NCBI GenBank assembly: GCA_016868295.1
Contig: VGHJ01000012.1
Coordinates: 1 to 57,600, forward strand
DNA from: Betaproteobacteria bacterium
GTDB lineage: Bacteria; Pseudomonadota; Gammaproteobacteria; Burkholderiales; Rhodocyclaceae
Reading direction: 5' to 3'
DNA: 57,600 bases
In this document: positions 43,650 through 52,219 of the stretch, in pieces
How the letters are laid out: every line of letters starts with the position of its first letter
How positions within the stretch are numbered: position 1 is the first letter of the stretch
Notes under the pieces: generated by a model
Seen by the model: only the letters and a program-made list of their open reading frames with translations
Told to the model about the DNA's origin: nothing
Databases searched by the model: none
Position numbers and translations under genes: made by a program

Positions 43650-44292
43650 ATGATTTTCAGCAACCGCGAACAGGCCGCCAGCCGCCAGGCTGCTCGCCGA
43701 AAAACTGACCGCCTACAAGGGCATTAACCCGCTGGTCCTCGCCATCCCGCGCGGCGCCGTGCCGATGGCCAGGCTCATCGCCGAGGTGCTGGAAGGCGAG
43801 TTCGACGTGGTACTGGTGAGGAAGCTCGGCGCGCCGGGCAATCCGGAATTCGCCATCGGCGCCATCGACGAAACGGGCTGGGCCACCCTCGGCCCCTATG
43901 CTGCCATGGCCGGGGCCGATTCCGGCTACATCGGGCGCGCCAAGGCGCGAGAGCTGGAAACCATCCGCAAGCGACGCGCCCAGTATTCGCCGCTGCATCC
44001 GCCCATCGATCCCGCGGGGCGCATCGTCATCGTCGTCGACGACGGCCTCGCCACCGGATCGACCATGCTCGCCGCCCTGCATGCGCTGCGCCAGCGCGCG
44101 CCGCGGAAGCTGATCTGCGCCGTGCCGGTGGCGCCGCCCGACACGCTGGAGAAGGTCGGCCAGCACGCTGACGAAGTCGTCTGCCTGCACGCGCCGGAAT
44201 ACTTCCAGGCGGTCGGCCAGTTCTACGCCGACTTCGGCCAGGTCGAGGACGAGGAAGTGATTGCACTGCTGTCGGAGAGGAAGAAACCATGA
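43650..44292 (+). pseudogene. Phosphoribosyltransferase, frameshifted by a 7-bp duplication
   Basis: Codons from the ATG at 43650 read MIFSNREQAA, then shift frame. After position 43689 another frame reads LLAEKLTAYKGINPLVLAIP, RGAVPMARL and continues to the stop at 44292. CCGCCAG occurs twice in tandem (43675-43681, 43682-43688); removing one copy restores a continuous gene of about 211 residues. The body has VRKLGAPGNPEFAIGAID and the PRPP loop IVVDDGLATGSTM, as in type I phosphoribosyltransferases. A shortened product from the ATG at 43759 would lack the first strand and helix. Confidence 0.8.
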
Positions 44293-44489
44293 AGCTGCAC
44301 ATCCTGATCGTTGCCGCGCTGCTGTCCGGCTACGGCGTATCCGAGACCGCCACCGTCGCTGCCACCGCCGGCGCCGCCAAGGCCAAGGAAGCCGAGCAGG
44401 CGAAGAACGATGCGCCGGCCCAGGTGCAGGGCAAGCTCGACGAAGCGATGAAGCAGGCGGAGCAGAAGCGCGACGTCGACGCGCGTTGA
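44289..44489 (+). CDS. Small exported protein, likely a former lipoprotein
   Basis: A 66-residue protein coupled by ATGA to the phosphoribosyltransferase frame. The N-terminus (MKLHILIVAALLSGYGVSET) is a signal sequence; LLSGYG looks like a lipobox LLSGCG whose Cys is Tyr (a single TGC to TAC change). The mature part is Ala/Lys/Glu/Gln-rich and helical (AKAKEAEQAKNDAPAQVQGK). Related small proteins with a lipobox occur in betaproteobacteria to my knowledge; the function is unknown. Confidence 0.55.
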   Translation: MKLHILIVAALLSGYGVSETATVAATAGAAKAKEAEQAKNDAPAQVQGKLDEAMKQAEQKRDVDAR

Positions 44490-44517
44490 TGCCGGCGACC
44501 CTCGGCAAGCAGGATGT

Positions 44518-44531
44518 TTGCGCTGCATCAA
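44518..44531. promoter_or_regulatory. Possible FNR-type box upstream of the nfn-kor operon
   Basis: TTGCG-CTGC-ATCAA matches 8 of 10 conserved bases of the FNR consensus, with a perfect right half. A -10-like GATAAT lies at 44561-44566, so the box would centre near -48. The gap 44490-44643 holds no gene. Motif match only. Confidence 0.3.
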
Positions 44532-44643
44532 ACATTCGCGCCGAAATGCCCATAGACTGCGATAATAATGGCTTCCGATATTTGAATTGACCTTGGGTTC
44601 CGGCTTCGCAGCATTTTTGCCGGATTCCGTGCGGGGAGAGGCG

Positions 44644-45534
44644 ATGTCGAACTTCGAGATTGTGACACGGGAGGACTTCTCCGAGGTCACCTATCTGCTC
44701 GAGGTGCGGCATCCGCTGATGGCACGGGCGGCGCGGCCCGGCCAGTTCGTCATCGTCATGCTGCATGAAGCCGGCGAGCGCATCCCCCTGACCATCGCCG
44801 ATTTCGACCGCGAGGCCGGCACCATCACCCTGGTGGTGCAGGCGGTGGGCAAGACCACGCGCGAAATGCAGCAGGCCTGCCGCCGCGGCACCCATTTGCA
44901 TGCGCTGGTCGGCCCGATGGGCGTTCCCAGTACCACGACCCACGCGAAGAAAGTCGTCTGCGTCGGCGGCGGACTGGGCGTGGCGCCCATCTACCCCCAG
45001 GCGCGGGCGCTGAAGGAAAGCGACGCCTACGTCATCGGCGTAATCGGCTTCCGCAACAAGGATCTCGTCTTCTGGGAAGAGAAGTTCAAGGCAATCTGCG
45101 ACGAGCTCATCATCTGCACCGACGATGGCTCGGCCGGCATCAAGGGCCTGGTCACCGAGGGCATCAAGCAGGCGGTCGCCCGCCATTCGGACATCGACGA
45201 AGTCATTGCCATCGGCCCGCCGATCATGATGAAGGGCTGTGCGGACACGACCCGTCCCTTCGGCATCCGGACCATGGTCAGCCTGAATCCCCTCATGGTC
45301 GATGGCACCGGCATGTGCGGCGGCTGCCGCGTGAAAATCGGCGAGGAAGTGAAGTTCGCCTGCGTCGACGGTCCCGATTTCGACGGCCACAAGGTCGATT
45401 TCGACGATCTGATGCGACGGCTGAAACGCTTCACCAAGGAGGAGCGCATGGCGCTGGAGCACTGGGAGAAGGGCTGCCGGCTGCAACAGCAGATCGATGC
45501 GACGGCAGCCTCGCCGGGCGGCGGCAGCGAGTAG
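44644..45534 (+). CDS. NfnA/SudB-like FAD and [2Fe-2S] subunit (ferredoxin-NAD(P) reductase family)
   Basis: A 296-residue protein after GGGGAGAGG. The FAD-binding RIPLTIADFDREAGT is near residue 46, the nucleotide-binding CVGGGLGVAPIYPQARAL near 102, and the cluster site DGTGMCGGCRV followed by FACVDGPDFDGH near 222-245 gives three Cys plus Asp, the ligands of the [2Fe-2S] in NfnA. Length fits. With the next gene it forms a SudBA/NfnAB pair, which in Thermotoga and clostridia couples NADH, NADPH and ferredoxin by electron bifurcation. Such pairs are unusual in betaproteobacteria. Confidence 0.87.
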   Translation: MSNFEIVTREDFSEVTYLLEVRHPLMARAARPGQFVIVMLHEAGERIPLTIADFDREAGTITLVVQAVGKTTREMQQACRRGTHLHALVGPMGVPSTTTHAKKVVCVGGGLGVAPIYPQARALKESDAYVIGVIGFRNKDLVFWEEKFKAICDELIICTDDGSAGIKGLVTEGIKQAVARHSDIDEVIAIGPPIMMKGCADTTRPFGIRTMVSLNPLMVDGTGMCGGCRVKIGEEVKFACVDGPDFDGHKVDFDDLMRRLKRFTKEERMALEHWEKGCRLQQQIDATAASPGGGSE

Positions 45535-45538
45535 CATC

Positions 45539-47047
45539 ATGGCCAAGAAGAAAACCATCCGCACCATCCCGCAGGAACGCACGCCGATGCTCGAGCAGGC
45601 GGCCGCGGCGCGCGCGAAGAATTTCCAGGAAGTCGCCTGCGGCTACCGGCTGGAGGACGCGCTGCGCGAGGCGGAGCGCTGCCTGCTCTGCCCGGACCGG
45701 CCCTGCGTGGCCGGCTGTCCGGTCGGCATCGACATTCCGGGCTTCATCGAGAAAATCGGCCGCAAGGATCTGCGCGCTGCCTACGACACCCTGACCGATA
45801 CGAATCTGCTGCCGGCGGTATGCGGCCGCGTCTGCCCGCAGGAAAACCAGTGCGAGGGCGTGTGCACGGTCGGCGAATCCCTCGAGTCCGTCGCCATCGG
45901 CCGCCTCGAGCGCTTCGTCGGCGACACGGCGATCAAGGAAGGCTGGGCCAACATTCCCTACATCGAGCCGAACCGCTACCGCGTCGGCATCGTCGGCTCG
46001 GGCCCCGCCGGCATGGCCTGCGCGGCGGACATGGCCAAGGCCGGCTGCGACGTCACGGTCTATGAGGCCTTCCATGTGCCCGGCGGCGTGCTGCGCTACG
46101 GCATTCCCGACTTCCGCCTGCCGAACGAGGTGATCGATGCCGAAATCGAGAACCTGAAGAAACTCGGCGTGAAGTTCGAATGCAACACCCTGGTCGGCCG
46201 GCTGTTCACCATCGAGCAGATGATCGGGGAGATGGGCTGCGACGCGGTGTTCGTCGGCGTCGGCGCCGGCTACCCGACCGGCCTGGGCATCCCGGGCGAT
46301 TCCCTCAACGGCGTGCTCTCGGCCAACGAATTGCTCACCCGATGCAACCTGATGCGGGCGAAGGAATTCCCCAACTTCGATACGCCGGTTCCGCTGGGGC
46401 GCCGCGTCGCCGTGGTCGGCGCCGGCAACACCGCCATGGATGCCATGCGGGTGTGCCTGCGGCTGGGCGCCGAGAAGGTGTATTGCATCTACCGCCGCTC
46501 GCGCAAGGAGGCGCCGGCGCGGCTCGAGGAAGTGCATCACGCTGAGGAGGAGGGCATCGAGTTCAACTGGCTGACCAATCCGGTGGCGGTGCTCGACGAC
46601 GGCAGCGGCGGCGTGCGCGGGCTGCGCTGCGTGCGCATGGTGCTGGGCGAGCCGGACGATTCCGGCCGGCGGCGGCCGGTGCCCATCGGCGGCAGTGAAT
46701 TCGATTTCGAATGCGACGTCGTCGTCTACGCAATCGGCACCAACGCCAATCCGATCATGGGCCAGACTTCCAGGCTCAGACTGAACAAGTGGGGCTATAT
46801 CGACACCGACGACGACCTTGCCACTTCGGTGGCCGGCGTGTTCGCCGGCGGCGACATCGTCACCGGAGCGGCGACGGTGATCGAGGCCATGGGCGCCGGC
46901 CGCAAGGCGGCGCGCAGCATGAAGGTCTACCTGGGACTGCGCGATCCGTGCCTGCCCTATCGGGTCGACGCCGATGCCGGAGATCGGCCCTTCGGCATCG
47001 ATCGCCGCGAACGCAATTTCGTGCGCGTGAGGATGGCCGAAACCTGA
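45539..47047 (+). CDS. NfnB/SudA-like flavoprotein with two [4Fe-4S] clusters (GltD-like)
   Basis: A 502-residue protein, 4 nt after the previous stop. Two N-terminal Cys clusters, CLLCPDRPCVAGCPVGIDIP near residue 43 and CGRVCPQENQCEGVC near 93, hold the two [4Fe-4S] centres. The FAD motif VGIVGSGPAGMACAADMAKA is near 150 and the NADP motif RVAVVGAGNTAMDAMRV near 290. GltD-like proteins are often labelled glutamate synthase small subunit, but no gltB is near and the partner is NfnA-like. Bifurcating NADP/NAD/ferredoxin chemistry is inferred from the pair. Confidence 0.87.
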   Translation: MAKKKTIRTIPQERTPMLEQAAAARAKNFQEVACGYRLEDALREAERCLLCPDRPCVAGCPVGIDIPGFIEKIGRKDLRAAYDTLTDTNLLPAVCGRVCPQENQCEGVCTVGESLESVAIGRLERFVGDTAIKEGWANIPYIEPNRYRVGIVGSGPAGMACAADMAKAGCDVTVYEAFHVPGGVLRYGIPDFRLPNEVIDAEIENLKKLGVKFECNTLVGRLFTIEQMIGEMGCDAVFVGVGAGYPTGLGIPGDSLNGVLSANELLTRCNLMRAKEFPNFDTPVPLGRRVAVVGAGNTAMDAMRVCLRLGAEKVYCIYRRSRKEAPARLEEVHHAEEEGIEFNWLTNPVAVLDDGSGGVRGLRCVRMVLGEPDDSGRRRPVPIGGSEFDFECDVVVYAIGTNANPIMGQTSRLRLNKWGYIDTDDDLATSVAGVFAGGDIVTGAATVIEAMGAGRKAARSMKVYLGLRDPCLPYRVDADAGDRPFGIDRRERNFVRVRMAET

Positions 47048-47069
47048 AACGGACCCGACAACCGCCAGC

Positions 47070-48989
47070 ATGGATGCCATGACCCCCGCAGCCCAGCCGA
47101 CGTCCGCCAGACCGGCCGAATCCCGCGCCGACGCAGCGCTCGGCGGCAAGGCCGCCACGACGCTGAAGGAACACATCGTCGAGATCATCAGCGATTCCGG
47201 CGAGGGCGCGCAGCGCTGCGGCCAGTCGCTCGGCTCGATCGCCGCGCGCATGGGCAACGGCATCTGGACCACCGAGATCATCCCCGCCGAGATCCGCCCG
47301 CCGGCGCGCAGCGTTGCCGGCGCCAGCGGCAATCGCATCCGCATCGGCGCCGGGCCGGTGACCAACGGCGGCGACGAGACCGACCTGGTGATCGCCTTCA
47401 ACGAGCAGGTGCTGCTCGGCAGGGTGCGCGGCAACCAGCTCAAGCCCGGCTGCACGATCCTGCTCGAGAGCATGTGGCGTTCCAGCCCGGATGCCAAGGT
47501 CGCCGCCTCCTACATCGACACCCACGACCGGCTGGTCAAGGCCGGCTACCGGGTGTACGAAGTTCCGCTCGAAGCGGAATGCCGCAGGCACGTCTCGGAT
47601 CCGCGCCAGGGCAAGAACATGTTCGCGCTCGGCATGCTGTGCAGCATCTACAGCCTCGACCTGCAGGTGGCGCGCGAGCAGGTCGCGCTCACCTTCGGCA
47701 AGAAGGACCGCGGCGTCATCGAGCAGAACGTCAGGCTGCTGGAGGAGGGCTTCAAGTGGGCCGAAGCCGGCCTCGACTTCAAGTACCGCATTCCGGCGCT
47801 ACGCAACACGCAGCCGCAGATCGTGGTCAACGGCAACACGGCGCTGGCGCTCGGCGCCCTCGCCTCGGGCATGGAAGTCTGCGCCATGTATCCGATCACC
47901 CCGGCCACCTCGGCCTCGCACTACCTGAGCGACGTCTTCGAGAAGGTCGGCGGCGTCGTGCACCAGGCCGAGGACGAGATCGCCGCCTGCGCCTTCGCCA
48001 TCGGCGCCTCGTATGCCGGCAAATGCACCGTCACCATCACTTCCGGGCCGGGCTATTCACTCAAGCAGGAGGCGATCGGGCTGGCCGTCATGGGCGAGAT
48101 TCCCCTCGTCGTGGTGAACGTGCAGCGCGGCGGGCCGAGCACGGGACAGCCGACGAAGGTCGAGCAGGGGGATCTGCTTACCACGCTGTTCGGCAGCCAC
48201 GGCGACGCGCCGAAGGTGGTCATGGCGCCGGCCACCATCGAGGACTGCTTCTACTCGGTGATCACGGCGCGCAAGATCGCCGAGACCTTCAACATGGTCG
48301 TGGTGATCCTCTCCGACGCCGGGCTGGCGACTTCGCAGACGCCTTTCCCTCGTCCGCATTTCCAGGAGTCGTGGCTGGCGCCGCCGATCGACCAGAGCGA
48401 AGTGCCGGAGGGCGCGCTGCCCTACGCGTGGAATCCGTCCACCGGTCTGGCGCGCCGCTTCATACCCGGCCAGCCGGGCGGCATGCACACCGTCACCGGC
48501 CTGGCGCACGACAGCGCCAGCCACGTCGCCTACGATCCGGAAATCAACGAGGCCGGCATCCGCGCGCGCAGCCTGAAGCTCGCCGCGCTGCAGAAGACCC
48601 TGCGGCCGCCCCCGCTGTTCGGCGATGCGGAAGGGGATCTGCTGATCGTCGGCTGGGGCAGCACCAAGGGCACCATCGAGGAGGCGGTCGGCGCGCTGCG
48701 CGAGGAGGGCCACAAGGTCTCCTCGATGCACCTGCAGTTCCTGCAGCCCATGCCGCCGGGCATCAAGGAGGCCATGCAGCGTTTCCGCAAGGTCATGACC
48801 GTCGAGGGCAACTGGTGCGACCGCCCCGAGGACGAGATCATCGACGAAACCAACCGCCGCTATTCGGCGCTCGCCATGCTGCTGCGGGCGCGATACCTGA
48901 TCGACGTCGATTGCTGGAGCGAAGTGAAGGGCCAGCCGATCAAGCCGAGCGTCGTGATCCGCGCCATCCGCGCGCGGCTGCAGCACTGA
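47070..48989 (+). CDS. korA: 2-oxoacid:ferredoxin oxidoreductase, fused gamma-alpha subunit (KorA-like)
   Basis: A 639-residue protein with the gamma domain at residues 35-215 (SGEGAQRCGQSLGSIAARMG) and the alpha domain from 245. The alpha part has the substrate motif MYPITPATSASHYLS near 271 and TSGPGYSLKQEAIGLAVMGE near 323. KorAB oxidises 2-oxoglutarate to succinyl-CoA with reduction of ferredoxin. In Thauera and Azoarcus this enzyme provides ferredoxin for benzoyl-CoA reductase. Substrate choice (2-oxoglutarate over pyruvate or branched 2-oxoacids) is inferred from the gamma-alpha fusion and context. Confidence 0.92.
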   Translation: MDAMTPAAQPTSARPAESRADAALGGKAATTLKEHIVEIISDSGEGAQRCGQSLGSIAARMGNGIWTTEIIPAEIRPPARSVAGASGNRIRIGAGPVTNGGDETDLVIAFNEQVLLGRVRGNQLKPGCTILLESMWRSSPDAKVAASYIDTHDRLVKAGYRVYEVPLEAECRRHVSDPRQGKNMFALGMLCSIYSLDLQVAREQVALTFGKKDRGVIEQNVRLLEEGFKWAEAGLDFKYRIPALRNTQPQIVVNGNTALALGALASGMEVCAMYPITPATSASHYLSDVFEKVGGVVHQAEDEIAACAFAIGASYAGKCTVTITSGPGYSLKQEAIGLAVMGEIPLVVVNVQRGGPSTGQPTKVEQGDLLTTLFGSHGDAPKVVMAPATIEDCFYSVITARKIAETFNMVVVILSDAGLATSQTPFPRPHFQESWLAPPIDQSEVPEGALPYAWNPSTGLARRFIPGQPGGMHTVTGLAHDSASHVAYDPEINEAGIRARSLKLAALQKTLRPPPLFGDAEGDLLIVGWGSTKGTIEEAVGALREEGHKVSSMHLQFLQPMPPGIKEAMQRFRKVMTVEGNWCDRPEDEIIDETNRRYSALAMLLRARYLIDVDCWSEVKGQPIKPSVVIRAIRARLQH

Positions 48990-49007
48990 GAAGAGGAGCC
49001 AGCCAAC

Positions 49008-49994
49008 ATGAACATGGCCGCCACCGAATGCCTCCTGCAGTTGTATGAGGAGCGTCTCCAACTCGAGGACTACCAGAGCGGGGTGCCGCGCTGGTGCTCG
49101 GGCTGCGGCGACAATGCCATCCTGGCCGCCGTCCAGCGGCTGTGCCGCGACGAGGGCCTGCGCCCGGAACAGACGGTGTTCGTCTCCGGCATCGGCTGCT
49201 CGAGCCGCTTCCCGCATTACATGAAGACTTACGGCTTCCACGGCATCCACGGCCGCGCCCTGCCCATCGCCGAGGGCGTCAAGATGGCGCGTCCGGATCT
49301 GACCGTGTTCGTCAACACCGGCGACGGCGATTGCTGCAGCATCGGTGCGGCGCACTGGATCCACGCGCTGCGCTACAACATGAACATCACGCTGTTCCTG
49401 CACGACAACCAGATCTACGGCCTGACCAAGAAGCAGGTCTCGCCGACCTCGCCGATCGGCACCCGGAGCAACACCACGCCGCGCGGCGCCTATCTGGAGG
49501 CGCTGAATCCGCTCACCGTCACCCTCGGGGTGCAGAACGTCTCCTTCGTTGCCCAGGCCGTGGACTGGATTCCCGAGCTGCTCTACGACATCGTCAAGGC
49601 CGCCTACCACCACAAGGGACTGTCGTTCGTGCGCATCGTCCAGCGCTGCCCCGAGTGGCTGCCCAAGCTGATGGATCCGTGGATGCACGATCCGCAGAAG
49701 GTGCAGCTGGTGCACCACGAGCGGGCGCTCAGGATCAGTCCGGCCATCGCCAAGGTCTACAAGAACCACGTCGAACACGATCCGCTCAACATGGACCGGG
49801 CGCGCGAGATCGCTTCGAGTACGGATGTCGTTCCGGTCGGCATCCTGTACCAGAACCCGTGCGTTCCCTGCTACGAGGACATCCGCCGTTCAGGCGGACT
49901 GCGCAGCGCGGACTATGTGCGCCGTGGGCTGGAGGGCGAGTTCGACAAGTTCACGGTTTGGCCCGAAGGCGCGGGCGAGCAGCAGGCGGCTTGA
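49008..49994 (+). CDS. korB: 2-oxoacid:ferredoxin oxidoreductase beta subunit (KorB-like)
   Basis: A 328-residue thiamine-diphosphate subunit. RWCSGCGDNAIL near residue 28 and GIGCSSRFP near 63 give cluster Cys; GDGDCCSIGAAHWIHALRYN with the downstream NQIYGLTKKQVSPTSP is the ThDP-binding region near 105-150; a further CVPCYED near 286 supplies Cys. It carries the catalytic cofactor and one [4Fe-4S]. GAAGAGGAG precedes the ATG. Confidence 0.93.
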   Translation: MNMAATECLLQLYEERLQLEDYQSGVPRWCSGCGDNAILAAVQRLCRDEGLRPEQTVFVSGIGCSSRFPHYMKTYGFHGIHGRALPIAEGVKMARPDLTVFVNTGDGDCCSIGAAHWIHALRYNMNITLFLHDNQIYGLTKKQVSPTSPIGTRSNTTPRGAYLEALNPLTVTLGVQNVSFVAQAVDWIPELLYDIVKAAYHHKGLSFVRIVQRCPEWLPKLMDPWMHDPQKVQLVHHERALRISPAIAKVYKNHVEHDPLNMDRAREIASSTDVVPVGILYQNPCVPCYEDIRRSGGLRSADYVRRGLEGEFDKFTVWPEGAGEQQAA

Positions 49995-50012
49995 TCACGA
50001 CCTGACGTTGCC

Positions 50013-52175
50013 ATGGAATCCGATCTGCAAACGCATGTCACCTTCTATCTCACCGGCAAGCGGCACGGTGGGCAGCTCGGTCCCATTGACGGCATGGCGC
50101 TGCGGCCCGCGTTGCTCGCCGGCTACCGCGACCTGACCCGGCTGCGCTACGACTATCCGGTCGTCCTGTGTGCCCAAGACGGGGATGGCGCGTCCGTGCG
50201 GCCCCTGTCGGGTCTCGTCGACGCCGCGCTTGGACAGGCAGGCGGGGGGCAGGACGGCGAGCGGGTCCGCAGGCATGTCCTGCACCTTGAGGAAGACATC
50301 CGCAAGTTGCTCGCCGAGGGCGCCGAAGGAACGCTTTCCGCGTTGTGGGACAAGGCGGCCGGTGCGCAGGCCGGGCAGGGCCTGGGCCGCGTGCGCGCCG
50401 CGATCAAGGCCGACGGCGAGCTCGCCGATTGCGACCGGCGCCTGCCGGCGCGCCTGGTCGGCCACGCCTGGAACGCGGTGCAGCAGCGCAAGTCGCGGCG
50501 CTTCGCCGAGGACATCACCCGCCTCATCCACAAGCTCAACGACATCCTCGTTGCGGACTTCGTCCGTTCCGACGCCGGCAAGAGCGTGGATGTGCTCAAG
50601 TCCGGCATCGGCACGTCGCATCAGGACAGTTTCGATTTCGATGCCATGTCGCGCATCCTGAGGGATTCGGTGCACGAGGTCGCGCTGCCCGCTTCCCGTC
50701 GCCGACGCGTCACGCAGCTGCTCTCCGTGCTCGAATCCCAGCGCTTTTGCGCGCGCACGGACCTCCCGGCTGGCGACGAGGCAGACGAACCGTATGCCTT
50801 TGCCTTCGGCAGCTGCGATGCGGCGCTGAGGGCGTACCGGGAGCGCCTGCCCAAGGCGATCGAGCTGCTCAAGGCCATCTCCATGGCCGAGCTCGAGATC
50901 CGCAGCGAATATCACGAAGCCAAGCACGATCCGATATTCGAGGGCTTCGGCGAGATCGGCTTCGACCCGCGCGACCTGTCCCGCTTCCCCGATTATCTCG
51001 TCTGCGCGAACGCCAGCCGCATGCGCGGGGTGGAGAACGATCGCCTGGCCGAAATTTTTTCAGGCGGCCTGCCGATGAAGGTACTCGTCCAGACGGACGA
51101 CCTGCTCGAGGAATCCCCGCTCGGCAAGGGGCACCTGGCCATCGGCCTGCGTGCCAAGCAGCTCGCCAGCATGGCGATCGGGCTGAGCCGGGTCTTCGTC
51201 CTGCAGTGCCCGAGTTCGCATCTCGTGCAGTGGAGCGGGCATCTCACGCAGGGGCTGCTGTACAGCGGCCCGGCGCTGTTCAGCGTATTCTCGGGCGCGC
51301 CGGAGAAGGCCGGCACGCTGCCCGCCTACCTGAACGCGGCGGCGGCCCTGGAGGCGCGCGTGTTCCCGGCCTACGTGTACGATCCCTCGGCCGGATCCGA
51401 CTGGGCAGCGCGTTTCCATCTCGGCGAGAATCCGCAGGCGGAGCGTGACTGGCCGATGCGGGAATTCGCCTACGAGGACAGCAACCACCAGCGCATGGCG
51501 GAGAGCCTCGAATTCACCCTGGTCGACTTCATCGTCTGCGATCCGCGCTTTGCCGACCATTTCGCGCGCGTGCCGCCGGCGCACTGGAACGGCAGCCTGG
51601 TGCCGGTGGCCGAGGCGCTGGCGCACGAACCCGTCGGTCTGCCGACCCAGGTGCCCTGCCTGACGATGGTGGATGAGAGCAATGCGCTGCAGAAAGTCAT
51701 CGTGGACGAGAACCTCATCCGCGAGGCGCGCACCTGCCGCGACATGTGGTACAGCCTGCGCGAACTCGGCGGCATCCGCAACTCCCATGCCGAGCGGCTG
51801 CTGGCGCGCGAGAAGCAGGCTTGGGAGCGGGTCCGGAAACAGGAAAGCGCCGCGCCTGCCGTAGTGGCGGCGCCGGTCGCGGAAGCGCGGCCTGAGCCGC
51901 CGGTCGAAAGCGAGCCGGAACGTTCGCCCGACGAGGCCTACATCGAGACGGCGCGCTGTTCCACCTGCAACGAATGCACGACGCTCAATCCGAAGATGTT
52001 CAAGTACGACGCCAACATGCAGGCCTATATCGCCGACATCGATGCGGGCACCTACGCCCAACTGGTCGAGGCCGCGGAGAACTGCCAGGTGTCGGTCATC
52101 CATCCTGGCAAGCCGCGCAATCCCAAGGAGCCCGGCCTGGAGGAACTGCAGAAGCGGGCCGAGGCGTTTCTCTGA
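50013..52175 (+). CDS. Large uncharacterised protein with a C-terminal one-cluster ferredoxin domain
   Basis: A 720-residue protein starting MESDLQTHVTFYLTGKRHGG, 18 nt after korB. Residues 1-300 are mostly helical with no recognised motif. Residues about 345-510 (KVLVQTDDLLEESPLGKGHL; VFPAYVYDPSAGSDW) faintly recall the later domains of pyruvate:ferredoxin oxidoreductase. A flexible Ala/Pro/Glu linker is near 610-640. The end is a ferredoxin-like domain with Cys649, Cys652, Cys655 and Cys691 (CSTCNEC ... ENCQVSVIHP). It probably docks on KorAB as electron acceptor, or brings another partner. The function of the main body is unknown. No signal peptide or membrane segment. Confidence 0.85.
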   Translation: MESDLQTHVTFYLTGKRHGGQLGPIDGMALRPALLAGYRDLTRLRYDYPVVLCAQDGDGASVRPLSGLVDAALGQAGGGQDGERVRRHVLHLEEDIRKLLAEGAEGTLSALWDKAAGAQAGQGLGRVRAAIKADGELADCDRRLPARLVGHAWNAVQQRKSRRFAEDITRLIHKLNDILVADFVRSDAGKSVDVLKSGIGTSHQDSFDFDAMSRILRDSVHEVALPASRRRRVTQLLSVLESQRFCARTDLPAGDEADEPYAFAFGSCDAALRAYRERLPKAIELLKAISMAELEIRSEYHEAKHDPIFEGFGEIGFDPRDLSRFPDYLVCANASRMRGVENDRLAEIFSGGLPMKVLVQTDDLLEESPLGKGHLAIGLRAKQLASMAIGLSRVFVLQCPSSHLVQWSGHLTQGLLYSGPALFSVFSGAPEKAGTLPAYLNAAAALEARVFPAYVYDPSAGSDWAARFHLGENPQAERDWPMREFAYEDSNHQRMAESLEFTLVDFIVCDPRFADHFARVPPAHWNGSLVPVAEALAHEPVGLPTQVPCLTMVDESNALQKVIVDENLIREARTCRDMWYSLRELGGIRNSHAERLLAREKQAWERVRKQESAAPAVVAAPVAEARPEPPVESEPERSPDEAYIETARCSTCNECTTLNPKMFKYDANMQAYIADIDAGTYAQLVEAAENCQVSVIHPGKPRNPKEPGLEELQKRAEAFL

Positions 52176-52219
52176 GCGCGCATGCCACTGCCAGCAGGCA
52201 GCGCCTGCCTATCCGATTC

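Noticed and set aside
43759-44292. Intact phosphoribosyltransferase starting at 43759
   Set aside because: Sequence just upstream encodes the missing N-terminal strand (TAYKGINPLVLAIPRGAVP) in the same frame and the first residues in another, so the gene is frameshifted rather than short.
45539-47047. Glutamate synthase small subunit (gltD)
   Set aside because: No gltB is adjacent; an NfnA/SudB-like gene is, and kor genes follow, so an Nfn/Sud role fits better.
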